DNA of 64,000 nt, from contig NZ_JABWRE020000001.1 in NCBI RefSeq assembly GCF_014268815.2, forward strand, positions 935,001 to 999,000, in the 5' to 3' direction. The notes beneath the pieces were generated by a model. The model was not told where the DNA came from. It ran no database searches and was given only the letters and a program-made list of their open reading frames with translations. The DNA comes from Pseudomonas urmiensis (GTDB lineage: Bacteria; Pseudomonadota; Gammaproteobacteria; Pseudomonadales; Pseudomonadaceae). Below, piece after piece: positions 29,204 through 37,155 of this stretch. Within the stretch, counting starts at the first letter, position 1, and every line of letters begins with the position of its first letter. Both the position numbers and the translations under genes were made by a program.

Positions 29204-29611
29204 CTAGCTCCGCATCTGACTGCGCTCAACAGCCAGCACGCCAGCAGCCGACAGTTTCAGCAGTCGCTGAAATTTCGGACACGCCAGATGGTCTTCCTCT
29301 GGACACGCCGCCGCATGACGCAGCCCCTTGCTCATGGCCTGCAAGCGCTTGATCCGTGCATCGATCTCGTCAGCCTTGGCCACTAACATTTCGCGGTTCA
29401 CCTGCAAATCGACCAGCATGCTCGCCACTTCATCGAGCGAGAACCCGGCTGCCTGGCCCAAGGCGATCACCGCCAGGCGATCCACCACGTCGGCAGCGAA
29501 CTGGCGGCGCTGGCCTTTGCCTGCGAGCGACTTGAGCAAACCTTTGTTCTCGTAGTAACGCAGCGTCGAAGCCGGTACTCCGGTGCGTTTGGCGACATCG
29601 GCGATGTCCAT
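29204..29611 (-). CDS. MerR-family transcriptional regulator
   Basis: Protein of 135 residues with an N-terminal MerR winged helix (DIADVAKRTGVPASTLRYYENKGLL), a dimerisation helix (about 75-108) and two Cys in a short C-terminal motif (ACPEEDHLACPKF) that could bind metal or sense redox state. It is divergent from a DUF2938 membrane-protein gene, and a MerR-type stretched promoter with a dyad lies in the 84-base gap. MerR proteins twist such 19-bp-spaced promoters into an active shape on binding their signal. The inducer cannot be read from the sequence. Confidence 0.88.
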   Translation of the reverse strand: MDIADVAKRTGVPASTLRYYENKGLLKSLAGKGQRRQFAADVVDRLAVIALGQAAGFSLDEVASMLVDLQVNREMLVAKADEIDARIKRLQAMSKGLRHAAACPEEDHLACPKFQRLLKLSAAGVLAVERSQMRS

Positions 29612-29621
29612 GGGTGGTCCC

Positions 29622-29652
29622 TTGACTTGAAGTTGACTTCAACTTCTATGCT
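29622..29652 (+). promoter_or_regulatory. MerR-type promoter with 19-bp spacer and dyad operator
   Basis: TTGACT (29622-29627) and TATGCT (29647-29652) are 19 bases apart, the elongated spacing activated by MerR proteins. The spacer holds GAAGTTGA (29629-29636) and TCAACTTC (29639-29646), an 8-bp dyad with a 2-base centre; an overlapping dyad TTGAAGT/ACTTCAA also exists. The promoter points into the DUF2938 gene. Confidence 0.8.
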
Positions 29653-29695
29653 GCGCGGCATTGGGCCTTTCCGTCAATCTGCCAAGGGTTTCGCC

Positions 29696-30184
29696 ATGAC
29701 TGCTACTACCTTCATTACTTACATTGCGCTGATCGGTATCGGTGCCACGTTGGTCATGGACCTGTGGACGCTGCTGCTCAAACGGCTGGGTGTGGCCACG
29801 CTCAACTACGCCATGGTCGGGCGCTGGGCCGGGCATTTGCTGCAGGGGCGCGTGTATCACCCGGCCATCGCCAAGGCTGCGCCGGTCAGGCATGAGTTGG
29901 CCTGGGGATGGGCGCTGCACTACGCGACTGGGTTGCTGTTCGCAGCGCTGCTGGTCGGCCTGGCCGGGGAGGGCTGGCTACGCACGCCGTCCCTGCTGCC
30001 TGCATTGGGCTTCGGCTTGGCTTCGGTGCTGGTGCCGTTGTGTGTGGTGCAGCCGGCGTTTGGCGCAGGTCTGTTTGCCAACAATACTCCCACACCGTTG
30101 CGAAACTGCCTGCGTAGCCTGACCACGCATGGCGTATTTGGTCTGGGCCTGTACCTCAGTGCGTTGGGGCTTTCAGTGAGTTGA
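29696..30184 (+). CDS. DUF2938 integral membrane protein
   Basis: Membrane protein of 162 residues with four hydrophobic stretches (about 6-24, 70-95, 98-120 and 138-158). The pattern LVMDLWTLLLKRLG, NYAMVGRWAGHL, and FGAGLFANNTPTPLRNCLRSLTTHGVFGLGLYL is that of the DUF2938 family; function unknown. ATG 29696 follows CCAAGGG. It is the likely sole target of the divergent MerR regulator, so it probably serves a stress or export role. The 3' end overlaps the convergent next gene by 12 bases. Confidence 0.82.
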   Translation: MTATTFITYIALIGIGATLVMDLWTLLLKRLGVATLNYAMVGRWAGHLLQGRVYHPAIAKAAPVRHELAWGWALHYATGLLFAALLVGLAGEGWLRTPSLLPALGFGLASVLVPLCVVQPAFGAGLFANNTPTPLRNCLRSLTTHGVFGLGLYLSALGLSVS

Positions 30185-30943
30185 GCCGCTGACGATCTGA
30201 CCCGCAGCATCCTGGCTGGTGTAGCGCTGGACTATCCGTTCGACTTCTCCGGACTGCTTGATCCGCACCAGCGCCCTGAGCAGTGCCTGAGTGGGCAGGG
30301 TTGGATCGTTGCGCACCATGCAGCCCAACGATTGCTCCTCGAGCACGCTCTGTGCGCGCAAGCGCTGCGCTGCAGGGAGTTGGCGGTTGAACCAGTGCAA
30401 TGACAATTGGTTGCTCACGGCATAGCGGTAACGTCCGGCCTCGAGCTTTTGCAGGGCGAGTTGCTGGTTGCGGCTGTCTTCGCGGCGCAGCCGGCCTTGG
30501 CTGAACAGCGGATCGAGGGTCGGGTAGCGATAGCCCAGCACCGTGCCGATGGCCTGTGCTGGCAATTGCTCTGGGTTGATGGGGGCCAGGTCGGCGCTGC
30601 GGCTGACCAGCAAATCGCGCTGCTGGATCAACGGCACGCTCCAGACGTAGTTGCCCGGCCGTTCGATCAGCCAGTGGGTGGCGACATAACAGCGCACGTC
30701 GATATCGCCGTCTTCAAGCGCCTGTTGCAGGCGCAGGCGAGCCATCAGGTGATACTCGGCGCGTACCCCGGCCTCGCGCGCGGCGGCTTGCATCAGGTCG
30801 AACAGAATGCCTTCGACCGGCTGTTGGTGCTCGATGCGGATCAGTGGCATGCTCCAGCTTTCGGCGACCGAGAAGCGCAGCACCGGCTGTTGGGCCAGGC
30901 TGTGAGTGGAGCACAACAGCAGGATCGCCAGGATTCGCCGCAC
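30173..30943 (-). CDS. Periplasmic solute-binding-like protein (SBP family 3)
   Basis: Protein of 256 residues with a signal peptide (RRILAILLLCSTHSLAQ, cleavage after about residue 18) and an amino-acid-binding type fold: ESWSMPLIRIEHQQPVEGILFDLMQAAAREAG at the N-terminus, IDVRCYVATHWL in the middle, and LRALVRIKQSGEVERIVQRYT at the end. No ABC permease or ATPase genes are adjacent, so it may be an orphan sensor-type or binding protein; its ligand is unknown. Stop overlaps the convergent DUF2938 gene. Confidence 0.82.
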   Translation of the reverse strand: MRRILAILLLCSTHSLAQQPVLRFSVAESWSMPLIRIEHQQPVEGILFDLMQAAAREAGVRAEYHLMARLRLQQALEDGDIDVRCYVATHWLIERPGNYVWSVPLIQQRDLLVSRSADLAPINPEQLPAQAIGTVLGYRYPTLDPLFSQGRLRREDSRNQQLALQKLEAGRYRYAVSNQLSLHWFNRQLPAAQRLRAQSVLEEQSLGCMVRNDPTLPTQALLRALVRIKQSGEVERIVQRYTSQDAAGQIVSGSTH

Positions 30944-31084
30944 GGTTTTCCTCCCTGATTACTCCCTAGGGTCTGAGCCTAGTCGTGCGTTGCTTAGCTT
31001 AGACGAGATTGGCCGGGTGCAATTTTGCCCCCGCTCCGCTAGCATTAGCGATCTTCCGCTCGTTCAGTTTGCGATGGTTTTTTA

Positions 31085-33142
31085 ATGAGTTATCAGGTTC
31101 TTGCACGAAAATGGCGTCCGCGCTCGTTCCGCGAAATGGTCGGCCAGACCCATGTGCTCAAGGCTTTGATCAACGCCCTGGACAACCAGCGCCTGCATCA
31201 CGCCTACCTGTTCACCGGCACGCGCGGGGTCGGCAAGACCACCATCGCGCGGATCATCGCCAAGTGCCTGAACTGCGAAACCGGTATTACCTCGACCCCC
31301 TGCGGCACCTGTTCGGTGTGCCGGGAGATCGACGAAGGGCGTTTTGTCGACCTGATCGAGATCGACGCCGCCAGCCGCACCAAGGTCGAAGACACCCGCG
31401 AACTGCTCGATAACGTGCAGTACGCGCCGAGCCGTGGGCGTTTCAAGGTCTACCTGATCGACGAAGTGCACATGCTCTCCACGCACTCGTTCAACGCCCT
31501 GCTCAAGACCCTGGAAGAGCCGCCGCCGTACGTCAAGTTCATCCTCGCGACCACCGACCCGCAAAAGCTGCCGGCGACCATCCTGTCGCGCTGCTTGCAG
31601 TTCTCTTTGAAGAACATGAGCCCGGAGCGGGTGGTCGAGCACCTGAGCCATGTGCTCGGTGCCGAGAACGTCCCCTTCGAAGAAGATGCCCTGTGGCTGC
31701 TTGGGCGCGCGGCCGATGGCTCGATGCGCGACGCCATGAGCCTGACCGACCAGGCCATCGCCTTCGGTGAAGGCAAGGTATTGGCCGCTGATGTCCGGGC
31801 GATGCTCGGCACGCTCGACCATGGCCAGGTGTACGGCGTCCTGCAGGCGCTGCTCGAAGGTGATGCGCGGGCGCTGCTGCAAGCGGTGCGTGATTTGGCC
31901 GAGCAGGGGCCGGATTGGAGTGGCGTGCTGGCCGAGATGCTCAACGTGCTGCACCGCGTAGCCATTGCCCAGGCGCTGCCTGAGGCGGTGGACAACGGCC
32001 AGGGCGACCGCGAGCGGGTGTTGAGCCTGGCTTCGGCGCTGCCCGCCGAGGATGTGCAGTTCTACTACCAGATGGGCTTGATTGGCCGCCGCGATTTGCC
32101 CTTGGCGCCGGACCCGCGCGGTGGCTTTGAAATGGTCCTGCTGCGCATGCTCGCGTTCCGCCCCGCCGATACCGACGACGCGCCGACCCCGGTGCTAAAG
32201 CCAGTGGGGATCAGCCAGGCCACAGCTGATTCTGCAAAACCGGTGGCAGCGCCAGCGTCGGTCGCTGAACCGCCGGCCCTGCCAGCGCCGGTCGAGGCGC
32301 ACGAGCCCGTTGCAGCGCCTGTGACGGCGCAGCCTGCGGTGCTGGAGCCGGTTGCCGCGCAGCCGGTTATCGAGCCTGAGCCCGCGCCAGAGGCGCCGGT
32401 TGCCGTCCAAGAACCTGCGCCAATTGAGGAAGAGGTTGTCGATCTGCCGTGGGAGGAGGCGACAGTGCCGGCCGAGCCGGTGCTGCAAGCGCCTGCTCCA
32501 GTCGCGCCGCCTGCGCCGCAAGCCGGGCCGCCAAGCGATGACCAGCCGCCGTTCGATCCCTCTGCCTATGACGCTGTTGGCATGGATCGGGACGACGAGC
32601 CGCCGCTGGATGAAGATTACTACGCGCCCGAGTCTGATCCGGCAGGCTTCAGCTACCTGGATGAGTTGGCTGAGCATGTCCATGAGGCTGAAACCGCCCC
32701 GGTTGCCGAGCCTCTGCCAGCCTCCAAGCCGGCCACCGGTCTTGCGCTGCAATGGCTGGAATTATTCCCGCAGTTGCCTGTGTCCGGCATGACAGGCAAC
32801 ATCGCGGCAAACTGTACCCTGATCGCTGCCGACGGCGATGACTGGCTGCTGCACCTGGACCCAGCCCAGGGCGCACTGTTCAACTCGACCCAGCAGCGGC
32901 GACTCAACGAGGCGCTCAACCAGCACCTGGGCCGCACCTTGCAGCTGCGCATCGAGCTGATCCGCCCCGAGCAGGAAACCCCGGCGCAAGCTGCGGCGCG
33001 CAAGCGCTCGGAGCGTCAGCATGAGGCTGAAGTGTCGATCGAGCGTGATCCGCTCATCCAGCAGATGATCCGGCAGTTCGGCGCGACCGTGCGTCAGGAT
33101 ACTATTGAGCCTGTAGAGGCCCTGGTCAGTCAGGGCGATTGA
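31085..33142 (+). CDS. dnaX: DNA polymerase III subunits tau/gamma
   Basis: Clamp-loader subunit of 685 residues. The N-terminal AAA+ part has Walker [10 protein letters not shown] (about 45-53), a Cys4 zinc module ([19 protein letters not shown]), Walker [11 protein letters not shown] and the SRC motif LSRCLQFSL. Residues about 370-540 form a Pro/Ala/Val/Glu-rich linker, followed by the tau-specific C-terminal domain (about 555-685) that binds the polymerase and helicase. I see no A AAA AAG slippery heptamer, so a gamma form by E. coli-type frameshifting is not supported. The dnaX-ybaB pair is conserved. Confidence 0.96.
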   Translation: MSYQVLARKWRPRSFREMVGQTHVLKALINALDNQRLHHAYLFTGTRGVGKTTIARIIAKCLNCETGITSTPCGTCSVCREIDEGRFVDLIEIDAASRTKVEDTRELLDNVQYAPSRGRFKVYLIDEVHMLSTHSFNALLKTLEEPPPYVKFILATTDPQKLPATILSRCLQFSLKNMSPERVVEHLSHVLGAENVPFEEDALWLLGRAADGSMRDAMSLTDQAIAFGEGKVLAADVRAMLGTLDHGQVYGVLQALLEGDARALLQAVRDLAEQGPDWSGVLAEMLNVLHRVAIAQALPEAVDNGQGDRERVLSLASALPAEDVQFYYQMGLIGRRDLPLAPDPRGGFEMVLLRMLAFRPADTDDAPTPVLKPVGISQATADSAKPVAAPASVAEPPALPAPVEAHEPVAAPVTAQPAVLEPVAAQPVIEPEPAPEAPVAVQEPAPIEEEVVDLPWEEATVPAEPVLQAPAPVAPPAPQAGPPSDDQPPFDPSAYDAVGMDRDDEPPLDEDYYAPESDPAGFSYLDELAEHVHEAETAPVAEPLPASKPATGLALQWLELFPQLPVSGMTGNIAANCTLIAADGDDWLLHLDPAQGALFNSTQQRRLNEALNQHLGRTLQLRIELIRPEQETPAQAAARKRSERQHEAEVSIERDPLIQQMIRQFGATVRQDTIEPVEALVSQGD

Positions 33143-33206
33143 ACCGATATCCGTGCGGCCGGCAGCGTGCTTGGCCGCATCACATGACCCAATCGAGGTG
33201 TACCCC

Positions 33207-33533
33207 ATGATGAAAGGTGGCATGGCCGGCCTGATGAAGCAGGCGCAGCAGATGCAAGAAAAAATGGCCAAGATGCAGGAAGAGCTGGCCAACGCTGAAG
33301 TGACCGGGCAATCGGGCGCGGGCCTGGTCAGCGTGGTGATGACCGGTCGTCATGACGTCAAGCGCATCAGCATCGATGACAGCCTGATGCAGGAAGACAA
33401 GGAAGTGCTCGAAGACCTGATCGCAGCCGCCGTCAACGACGCGGTACGCAAGGTCGAGCAGAACAGCCAGGAGAAAATGGGTGGCATGACTGCTGGCATG
33501 CAGTTGCCGCCAGGCTTCAAGATGCCGTTCTGA
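33207..33533 (+). CDS. Nucleoid-associated protein YbaB/EbfC
   Basis: DNA-binding protein of 108 residues, rich in Met and Gln at the N-terminus ([29 protein letters not shown], a helical arm) with a central beta sheet ([21 protein letters not shown]) and C-terminal [11 protein letters not shown]. It forms dimers shaped like tweezers in the known family members. The start at 33207 has GAGGTG upstream. It normally precedes recR; here a ProC-like and a transporter gene lie between. Confidence 0.93.
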   Translation: MMKGGMAGLMKQAQQMQEKMAKMQEELANAEVTGQSGAGLVSVVMTGRHDVKRISIDDSLMQEDKEVLEDLIAAAVNDAVRKVEQNSQEKMGGMTAGMQLPPGFKMPF

Positions 33534-33570
33534 TCCAGCGTTGCGCAAATGCGCTGTTTGATCTGACCTC

Positions 33571-33635
33571 ATCGCGGGGCAGGCCCGCTCCTACACGTTT
33601 GCACAATTTCTGTAGGAGCGGGCTTGCCCCGCGAT
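33571..33635. repeat. REP inverted pair
   Basis: Two 25-base Pseudomonas REP sequences in opposite orientation (33571-33595 and 33611-33635) with one mismatch and a 15-base spacer form a strong hairpin. The cores are GGGGCAGGCCCGCTCCTACA and its partner. It lies between ybaB and the convergent proC-like gene and may also stabilise or end both transcripts. Confidence 0.85.
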
Positions 33636-33731
33636 AGGGTCACAACGTCCAACAACGATGCCACGCTCAACGTGCCCGTAAAAGATAACGCAGCACGTTT
33701 TTAACTTGAACGGTTAGTTAATAAACTGACT

Positions 33732-34520
33732 TCAGCTGTTTTGCGACAACTCCACGGATCGTCGATAGGCCGCTGCAGTTGCCGCTTCGACCAAGTCGCG
33801 CAACTTCTCCCCATTCTCAAACACTTCAATCGCCGCCGCCGTCGTGCCATTTGGCGAAGTAACCGCCAGACGAAGTTCGGCGAAATCGGCATGCCGCTGT
33901 TGCAAAGTTGCTGCGCCAAACGCAGTTTGTGCCGCCAGGGCGCCTGCTAATTCAGCAGTAAGTCCAAGTTTGACCCCTGCTTGCGCCAGTGCCTCGCTGA
34001 ACAAGTGATAATACGCCGGGCCACTGCCGCTGATGGCTGTAACCGCATCGAGCTGGCTCTCTGTCGTGACCCAGGATGCCAAGCCAACCGCTTCGAACAA
34101 CTGGCCGATCCTGGTGCGCTGACTCGCCTCCAGCTCGTCGCCTGCATACAGCCCGGTGCAACCGGCTCCGGCCAGCACTGGAGTATTAGGCATGGCTCGC
34201 ACCACCGGGCAGCGCTGCCCCAGGGCTGCACTCAAGGTCGCCTGGGTGACCCCGGCAGCCACCGAAATCACGCAGGCTTGCGCACATTGCCGATCGCTGA
34301 GCCCTGCCAGGGCCTCACTGGCATAAGCCGGTTTGACGGCCAGCACGATCAGCTCGAATGCCTCGTCGGGCACATCGGCCAGACGCGTATAACGACCGTC
34401 GCCGCCAGCGCCAGTTAGCCCCGGATCGACGATGCTCAACTGCTCGATCAAGCCTGTGGCCAGCCACGCATCGCCCAATGCAGCGCCCATGCGGCCATAC
34501 CCAATAAACAGCGTTTTCAC
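33732..34520 (-). CDS. Pyrroline-5-carboxylate reductase-like protein (ProC family)
   Basis: Protein of 262 residues with an N-terminal Rossmann fold (LFIGYGRMGAAL, a GxGxMG variant) and the family's C-terminal signature region ISGSGPAYYHLFSEALAQAGVKLGL and TSPNGTTAAAIEVF, plus RAMPNTPVLAGAG. The main P5C reductase of Pseudomonas usually lies elsewhere next to a YggS-type gene, so this is likely a second family member with a specialised imine or ornithine-derived substrate. GTG 34520 has AAGGGG eight bases upstream; the longer TTG start at 34526 would be too close. It is divergent from an MHS transporter with shared operator-like repeats. Confidence 0.82.
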   Translation of the reverse strand: MKTLFIGYGRMGAALGDAWLATGLIEQLSIVDPGLTGAGGDGRYTRLADVPDEAFELIVLAVKPAYASEALAGLSDRQCAQACVISVAAGVTQATLSAALGQRCPVVRAMPNTPVLAGAGCTGLYAGDELEASQRTRIGQLFEAVGLASWVTTESQLDAVTAISGSGPAYYHLFSEALAQAGVKLGLTAELAGALAAQTAFGAATLQQRHADFAELRLAVTSPNGTTAAAIEVFENGEKLRDLVEAATAAAYRRSVELSQNS

Positions 34521-34879
34521 CGGCAAGTCCCCTTGGTTGTTGTTGTGATGTCTTTTCAGAGTAAGGGCTTTTTAAATATGGGTGCAACTGGGTGCAACCA
34601 CAAAAAGCAAAAACAAAAAAGTGTTGAGGTTTGGCAACTTGGTGACTGCGCAGTCGTGCGCACCGCTATGGCGCTATACGCAATTTCCGCTGTAAAACTT
34701 GAACCAAAACAGCGCATTTCCACTGTCTTCTGAAAATAATTGCGGGTTAAACGTTTAATCTGGGTTGTACCTTTTTTAGAGCTTTCACTAAGATCCGCTG
34801 GCATGGGTGCAACCTGGTTGCTCTTTGCCTTGCTCCACCCTGTGCTCGCCGACATAACATCAAAAAAACGGAGACTCGC
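34521..34879. promoter_or_regulatory. Divergent regulatory region with repeated GGTGCAACC and a TTAAACGTTTAA palindrome
   Basis: This 359-base gap has no gene. It holds GGTGCAACTG and GGTGCAACCA side by side (34581-34600, a 10-base direct repeat), GGTTGTACC (34763-34771, reverse of GGTACAACC), GGTGCAACCTGGTTGC (34806-34821, inner inverted repeat GCAACC/GGTTGC), and the perfect 12-bp palindrome TTAAACGTTTAA (34747-34758), a LacI/GalR-type shape. It probably controls both flanking genes; no regulator gene is adjacent. Confidence 0.6.
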
Positions 34880-36208
34880 ATGACGCCGTCCAGTGCAACC
34901 CCCACCGCGACCCAGGGGCGCGGCCGCGCTTTGGTCGCCAGCCTTACCGGCAGTTCCATCGAATGGTTCGACTACTTCCTCTACGGCACCGCCGCCGCGC
35001 TGGTATTCAACAAGCTGTTCTTCCCCAACTTCGATCCGGTGGTCGGGTTGTTGCTGGCTTACCTGTCGTTTTCTCTGACTTTTTTCGTACGGCCCATCGG
35101 CGGAGTGATTTTCGCCCACATCGGCGACCGTATCGGTCGCAAGAAAACCCTGGTCATCACCCTGTCTTTGATGGGTGGCGCCACGGTGCTGATCGGCTGC
35201 TTGCCGACCTACGAGCACATCGGCGTCTGGGCGCCGATCCTGCTGATCGCTCTGCGGGTGGTACAGGGCTTGGGCATCGGCGGGGAGTGGGGCGGGGCGC
35301 TGCTGTTGGCCTACGAATACGCTCCGGCCAAGCGTAAAGGCCTGTTCGGCAGCGTGCCGCAGGTGGGGGTTACCGTCGGCATGCTGCTGGCGACCATGGC
35401 GGTCAGCCTGATGGCCATGTTGCCTGAAGAGCAGTTCCTCAGCTGGGGCTGGCGAGTGCCGTTCGTGCTTAGCGCTGACCTGGTGTTCCTCGGCTTGTGG
35501 ATTCGTCACGGCCTGGATGAAACACCGGACTTCAAGAAGGCCAAGGAGTCGGGCAACGTCGCCAAGATGCCCCTGGTGGAAACCCTGCGCGACCACTGGC
35601 GTGAAGTGCTGATCGCCGCTGGCCTGAAGGTGGTGGAAACGGCACCTTTCTATATCTTCTCGACCTTCGTGGTCAGCTACGCGGTAAGTACCCTGGGCTA
35701 TGACAAGGTCAGCACCCTGAATGCGGTGATGATCGCCGCGGCCGTGGCTTCGCTGATGATTCCGCTAATGGGCTGGCTGTCGGACAAGGTCGGGCGCAAG
35801 GCCGTCTACATCGGTGGCATCTTGCTGATGGCGGCGTTCATCGTGCCGTACTTCAAACTGCTCGATACGCGCAGCACCTGGGGCCTGATGGTCGCTACGA
35901 TCATCGCCTTCGGCGTGCTCTGGGCGCCGATTACTGCGGTGTTGGGCACCATGAGCTCGGAGATCTTCTCCACCCGCGTGCGCTACACCGGCATCACCCT
36001 CGGCTACCAGTTGGGCGCAGCACTGGCTGGCGGCACCGCACCGTTGATCGCCACCTACCTGCTCAGCCGCTACAACGGTGACTGGCAACCGGTGGCCCTG
36101 TATCTGTTGGGCACTGTCACTATCTCGCTGATTGCGGTGCTGGCCGTGCGCTCACCCAAGCGCGACGACCAAGACCCAGCCCTGCGTGGGGCGGTCAAGT
36201 CGGCCTGA
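34880..36208 (+). CDS. MHS-family major facilitator transporter
   Basis: Proton-coupled transporter of 442 residues with 12 predicted helices. The metabolite:H+ symporter (ShiA/ProP/KgtP-like) start SSIEWFDYFLYGTAAALVF is clear, as is motif A in the first half (DRIGRKKTL) and again in the second (DKVGRKAVY). Substrate unknown; candidates are small carboxylates or betaines/amino acids, and the divergent ProC-like gene hints at a proline-like or cyclic amine compound. ATG 34880 follows CGGAGACTC. Confidence 0.9.
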   Translation: MTPSSATPTATQGRGRALVASLTGSSIEWFDYFLYGTAAALVFNKLFFPNFDPVVGLLLAYLSFSLTFFVRPIGGVIFAHIGDRIGRKKTLVITLSLMGGATVLIGCLPTYEHIGVWAPILLIALRVVQGLGIGGEWGGALLLAYEYAPAKRKGLFGSVPQVGVTVGMLLATMAVSLMAMLPEEQFLSWGWRVPFVLSADLVFLGLWIRHGLDETPDFKKAKESGNVAKMPLVETLRDHWREVLIAAGLKVVETAPFYIFSTFVVSYAVSTLGYDKVSTLNAVMIAAAVASLMIPLMGWLSDKVGRKAVYIGGILLMAAFIVPYFKLLDTRSTWGLMVATIIAFGVLWAPITAVLGTMSSEIFSTRVRYTGITLGYQLGAALAGGTAPLIATYLLSRYNGDWQPVALYLLGTVTISLIAVLAVRSPKRDDQDPALRGAVKSA

Positions 36209-36226
36209 GTGACGGCCGGTGGAAAA

Positions 36227-36257
36227 GGCCCGGCCTGGGGTGAACGCGGGCCGGGCA
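36227..36257 (+). terminator. Possible hairpin terminator after the MHS transporter
   Basis: GCCCGGCC (36228-36235) pairs with GGCCGGGC (36249-36256) around 13 bases. No T-run follows, so intrinsic termination is uncertain. Confidence 0.35.
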
Positions 36258-36371
36258 GCCAGTGTCAATTGCAACAGCAGGTAGGACAGTTGCCGCTGCG
36301 CTGTAGCTGATTTGACGCTGCCTGCCTTGGCCGGTATAAACCGCCTCTCATTGAACTGTCAGGCCTTTCCC

Positions 36372-36974
36372 ATGAGTTTCAGCCCCCTCATCCGCCAACT
36401 GATCGACGCCCTGCGCATTCTGCCGGGCGTTGGTCAGAAAACTGCCCAGCGTATGGCCTTGCAGTTGCTCGAGCGCGACCGCAGCGGCGGCCTGCGCCTG
36501 GCCCAGAGGCTGACCCAGGCGATGGAAGGCGTTGGCCATTGCCGCCAATGCCGGACCCTGACCGAGCAGGAGCTGTGCCCGCAGTGCGCCGACCCGCGCC
36601 GCGACGATACCCAGTTGTGCGTGGTGGAAGGGCCGATGGATGTCTACGCGGTCGAGCAGACGGGCTATCGCGGGCGTTACTTCGTGTTGAAGGGGCATCT
36701 GTCGCCGCTCGATGGCTTGGGGCCGGAGGCGATCGGCATTCCGCAGTTGATGGCGCGGATCGAGGAACAGGGCAGTTTCAGTGAAGTGATCCTGGCGACC
36801 AACCCGACGGTGGAGGGCGAGGCGACCGCGCACTACATCGCCCAGTTGCTCAATGAGAAGGGCCTGGTGGCCTCGCGGATCGCCCATGGCGTGCCGCTGG
36901 GCGGCGAGCTGGAGCTGGTGGATGGCGGCACCTTGGCCCATGCCTTCGCTGGGCGTCGGCCGATTTCGCTGTGA
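36372..36974 (+). CDS. recR: Recombination mediator protein RecR
   Basis: DNA repair protein of 200 residues working with RecF/RecO. Helix-hairpin-helix at the N-terminus ([21 protein letters not shown]), Cys4 zinc finger (CRQC...CPQC), Toprim domain ([33 protein letters not shown]) and C-terminal Walker B-like region ending GRRPISL. All normal. ATG 36372 is used rather than an upstream in-frame start at 36312. It usually sits right after ybaB; here two extra genes separate them. Confidence 0.95.
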   Translation: MSFSPLIRQLIDALRILPGVGQKTAQRMALQLLERDRSGGLRLAQRLTQAMEGVGHCRQCRTLTEQELCPQCADPRRDDTQLCVVEGPMDVYAVEQTGYRGRYFVLKGHLSPLDGLGPEAIGIPQLMARIEEQGSFSEVILATNPTVEGEATAHYIAQLLNEKGLVASRIAHGVPLGGELELVDGGTLAHAFAGRRPISL

Positions 36975-36983
36975 GGCTGTAGC

Positions 36984-37141
36984 GGCCTCTTCGCGGGCAA
37001 GCCCGCTCCCACAGGTAACGCATAGACCTTTAGCTTTGCGCTGTGTCTGTGGGCTGGGCGTCGAGTGATTTCCCACAGGCACCGCGCAGACCTTGAGCTT
37101 TGTGCAATCCCTGTGGGAGCGGGCTTGCCCGCGAAGAGGCC
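36984..37141. repeat. Composite REP pair with perfect 32-bp arms and internal direct repeat
   Basis: A 32-base REP sequence (36984-37015) is repeated perfectly in inverse orientation at 37110-37141. Between them a degenerate direct repeat (37019-37053 and 37084-37117, sharing GACCTT.AGCTTTG.GC and CTGTGGG) and a small hairpin CTGTGGG/CCCACAG lie. It follows the recR stop and precedes the convergent acoR gene. Confidence 0.85.
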
Positions 37142-37155
37142 GTAACTGACACCCG

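Noticed and set aside
33571..37141. CRISPR array
   Set aside because: The repeats here are inverted REP pairs, not evenly spaced direct repeats with unique spacers, and no cas genes are present.
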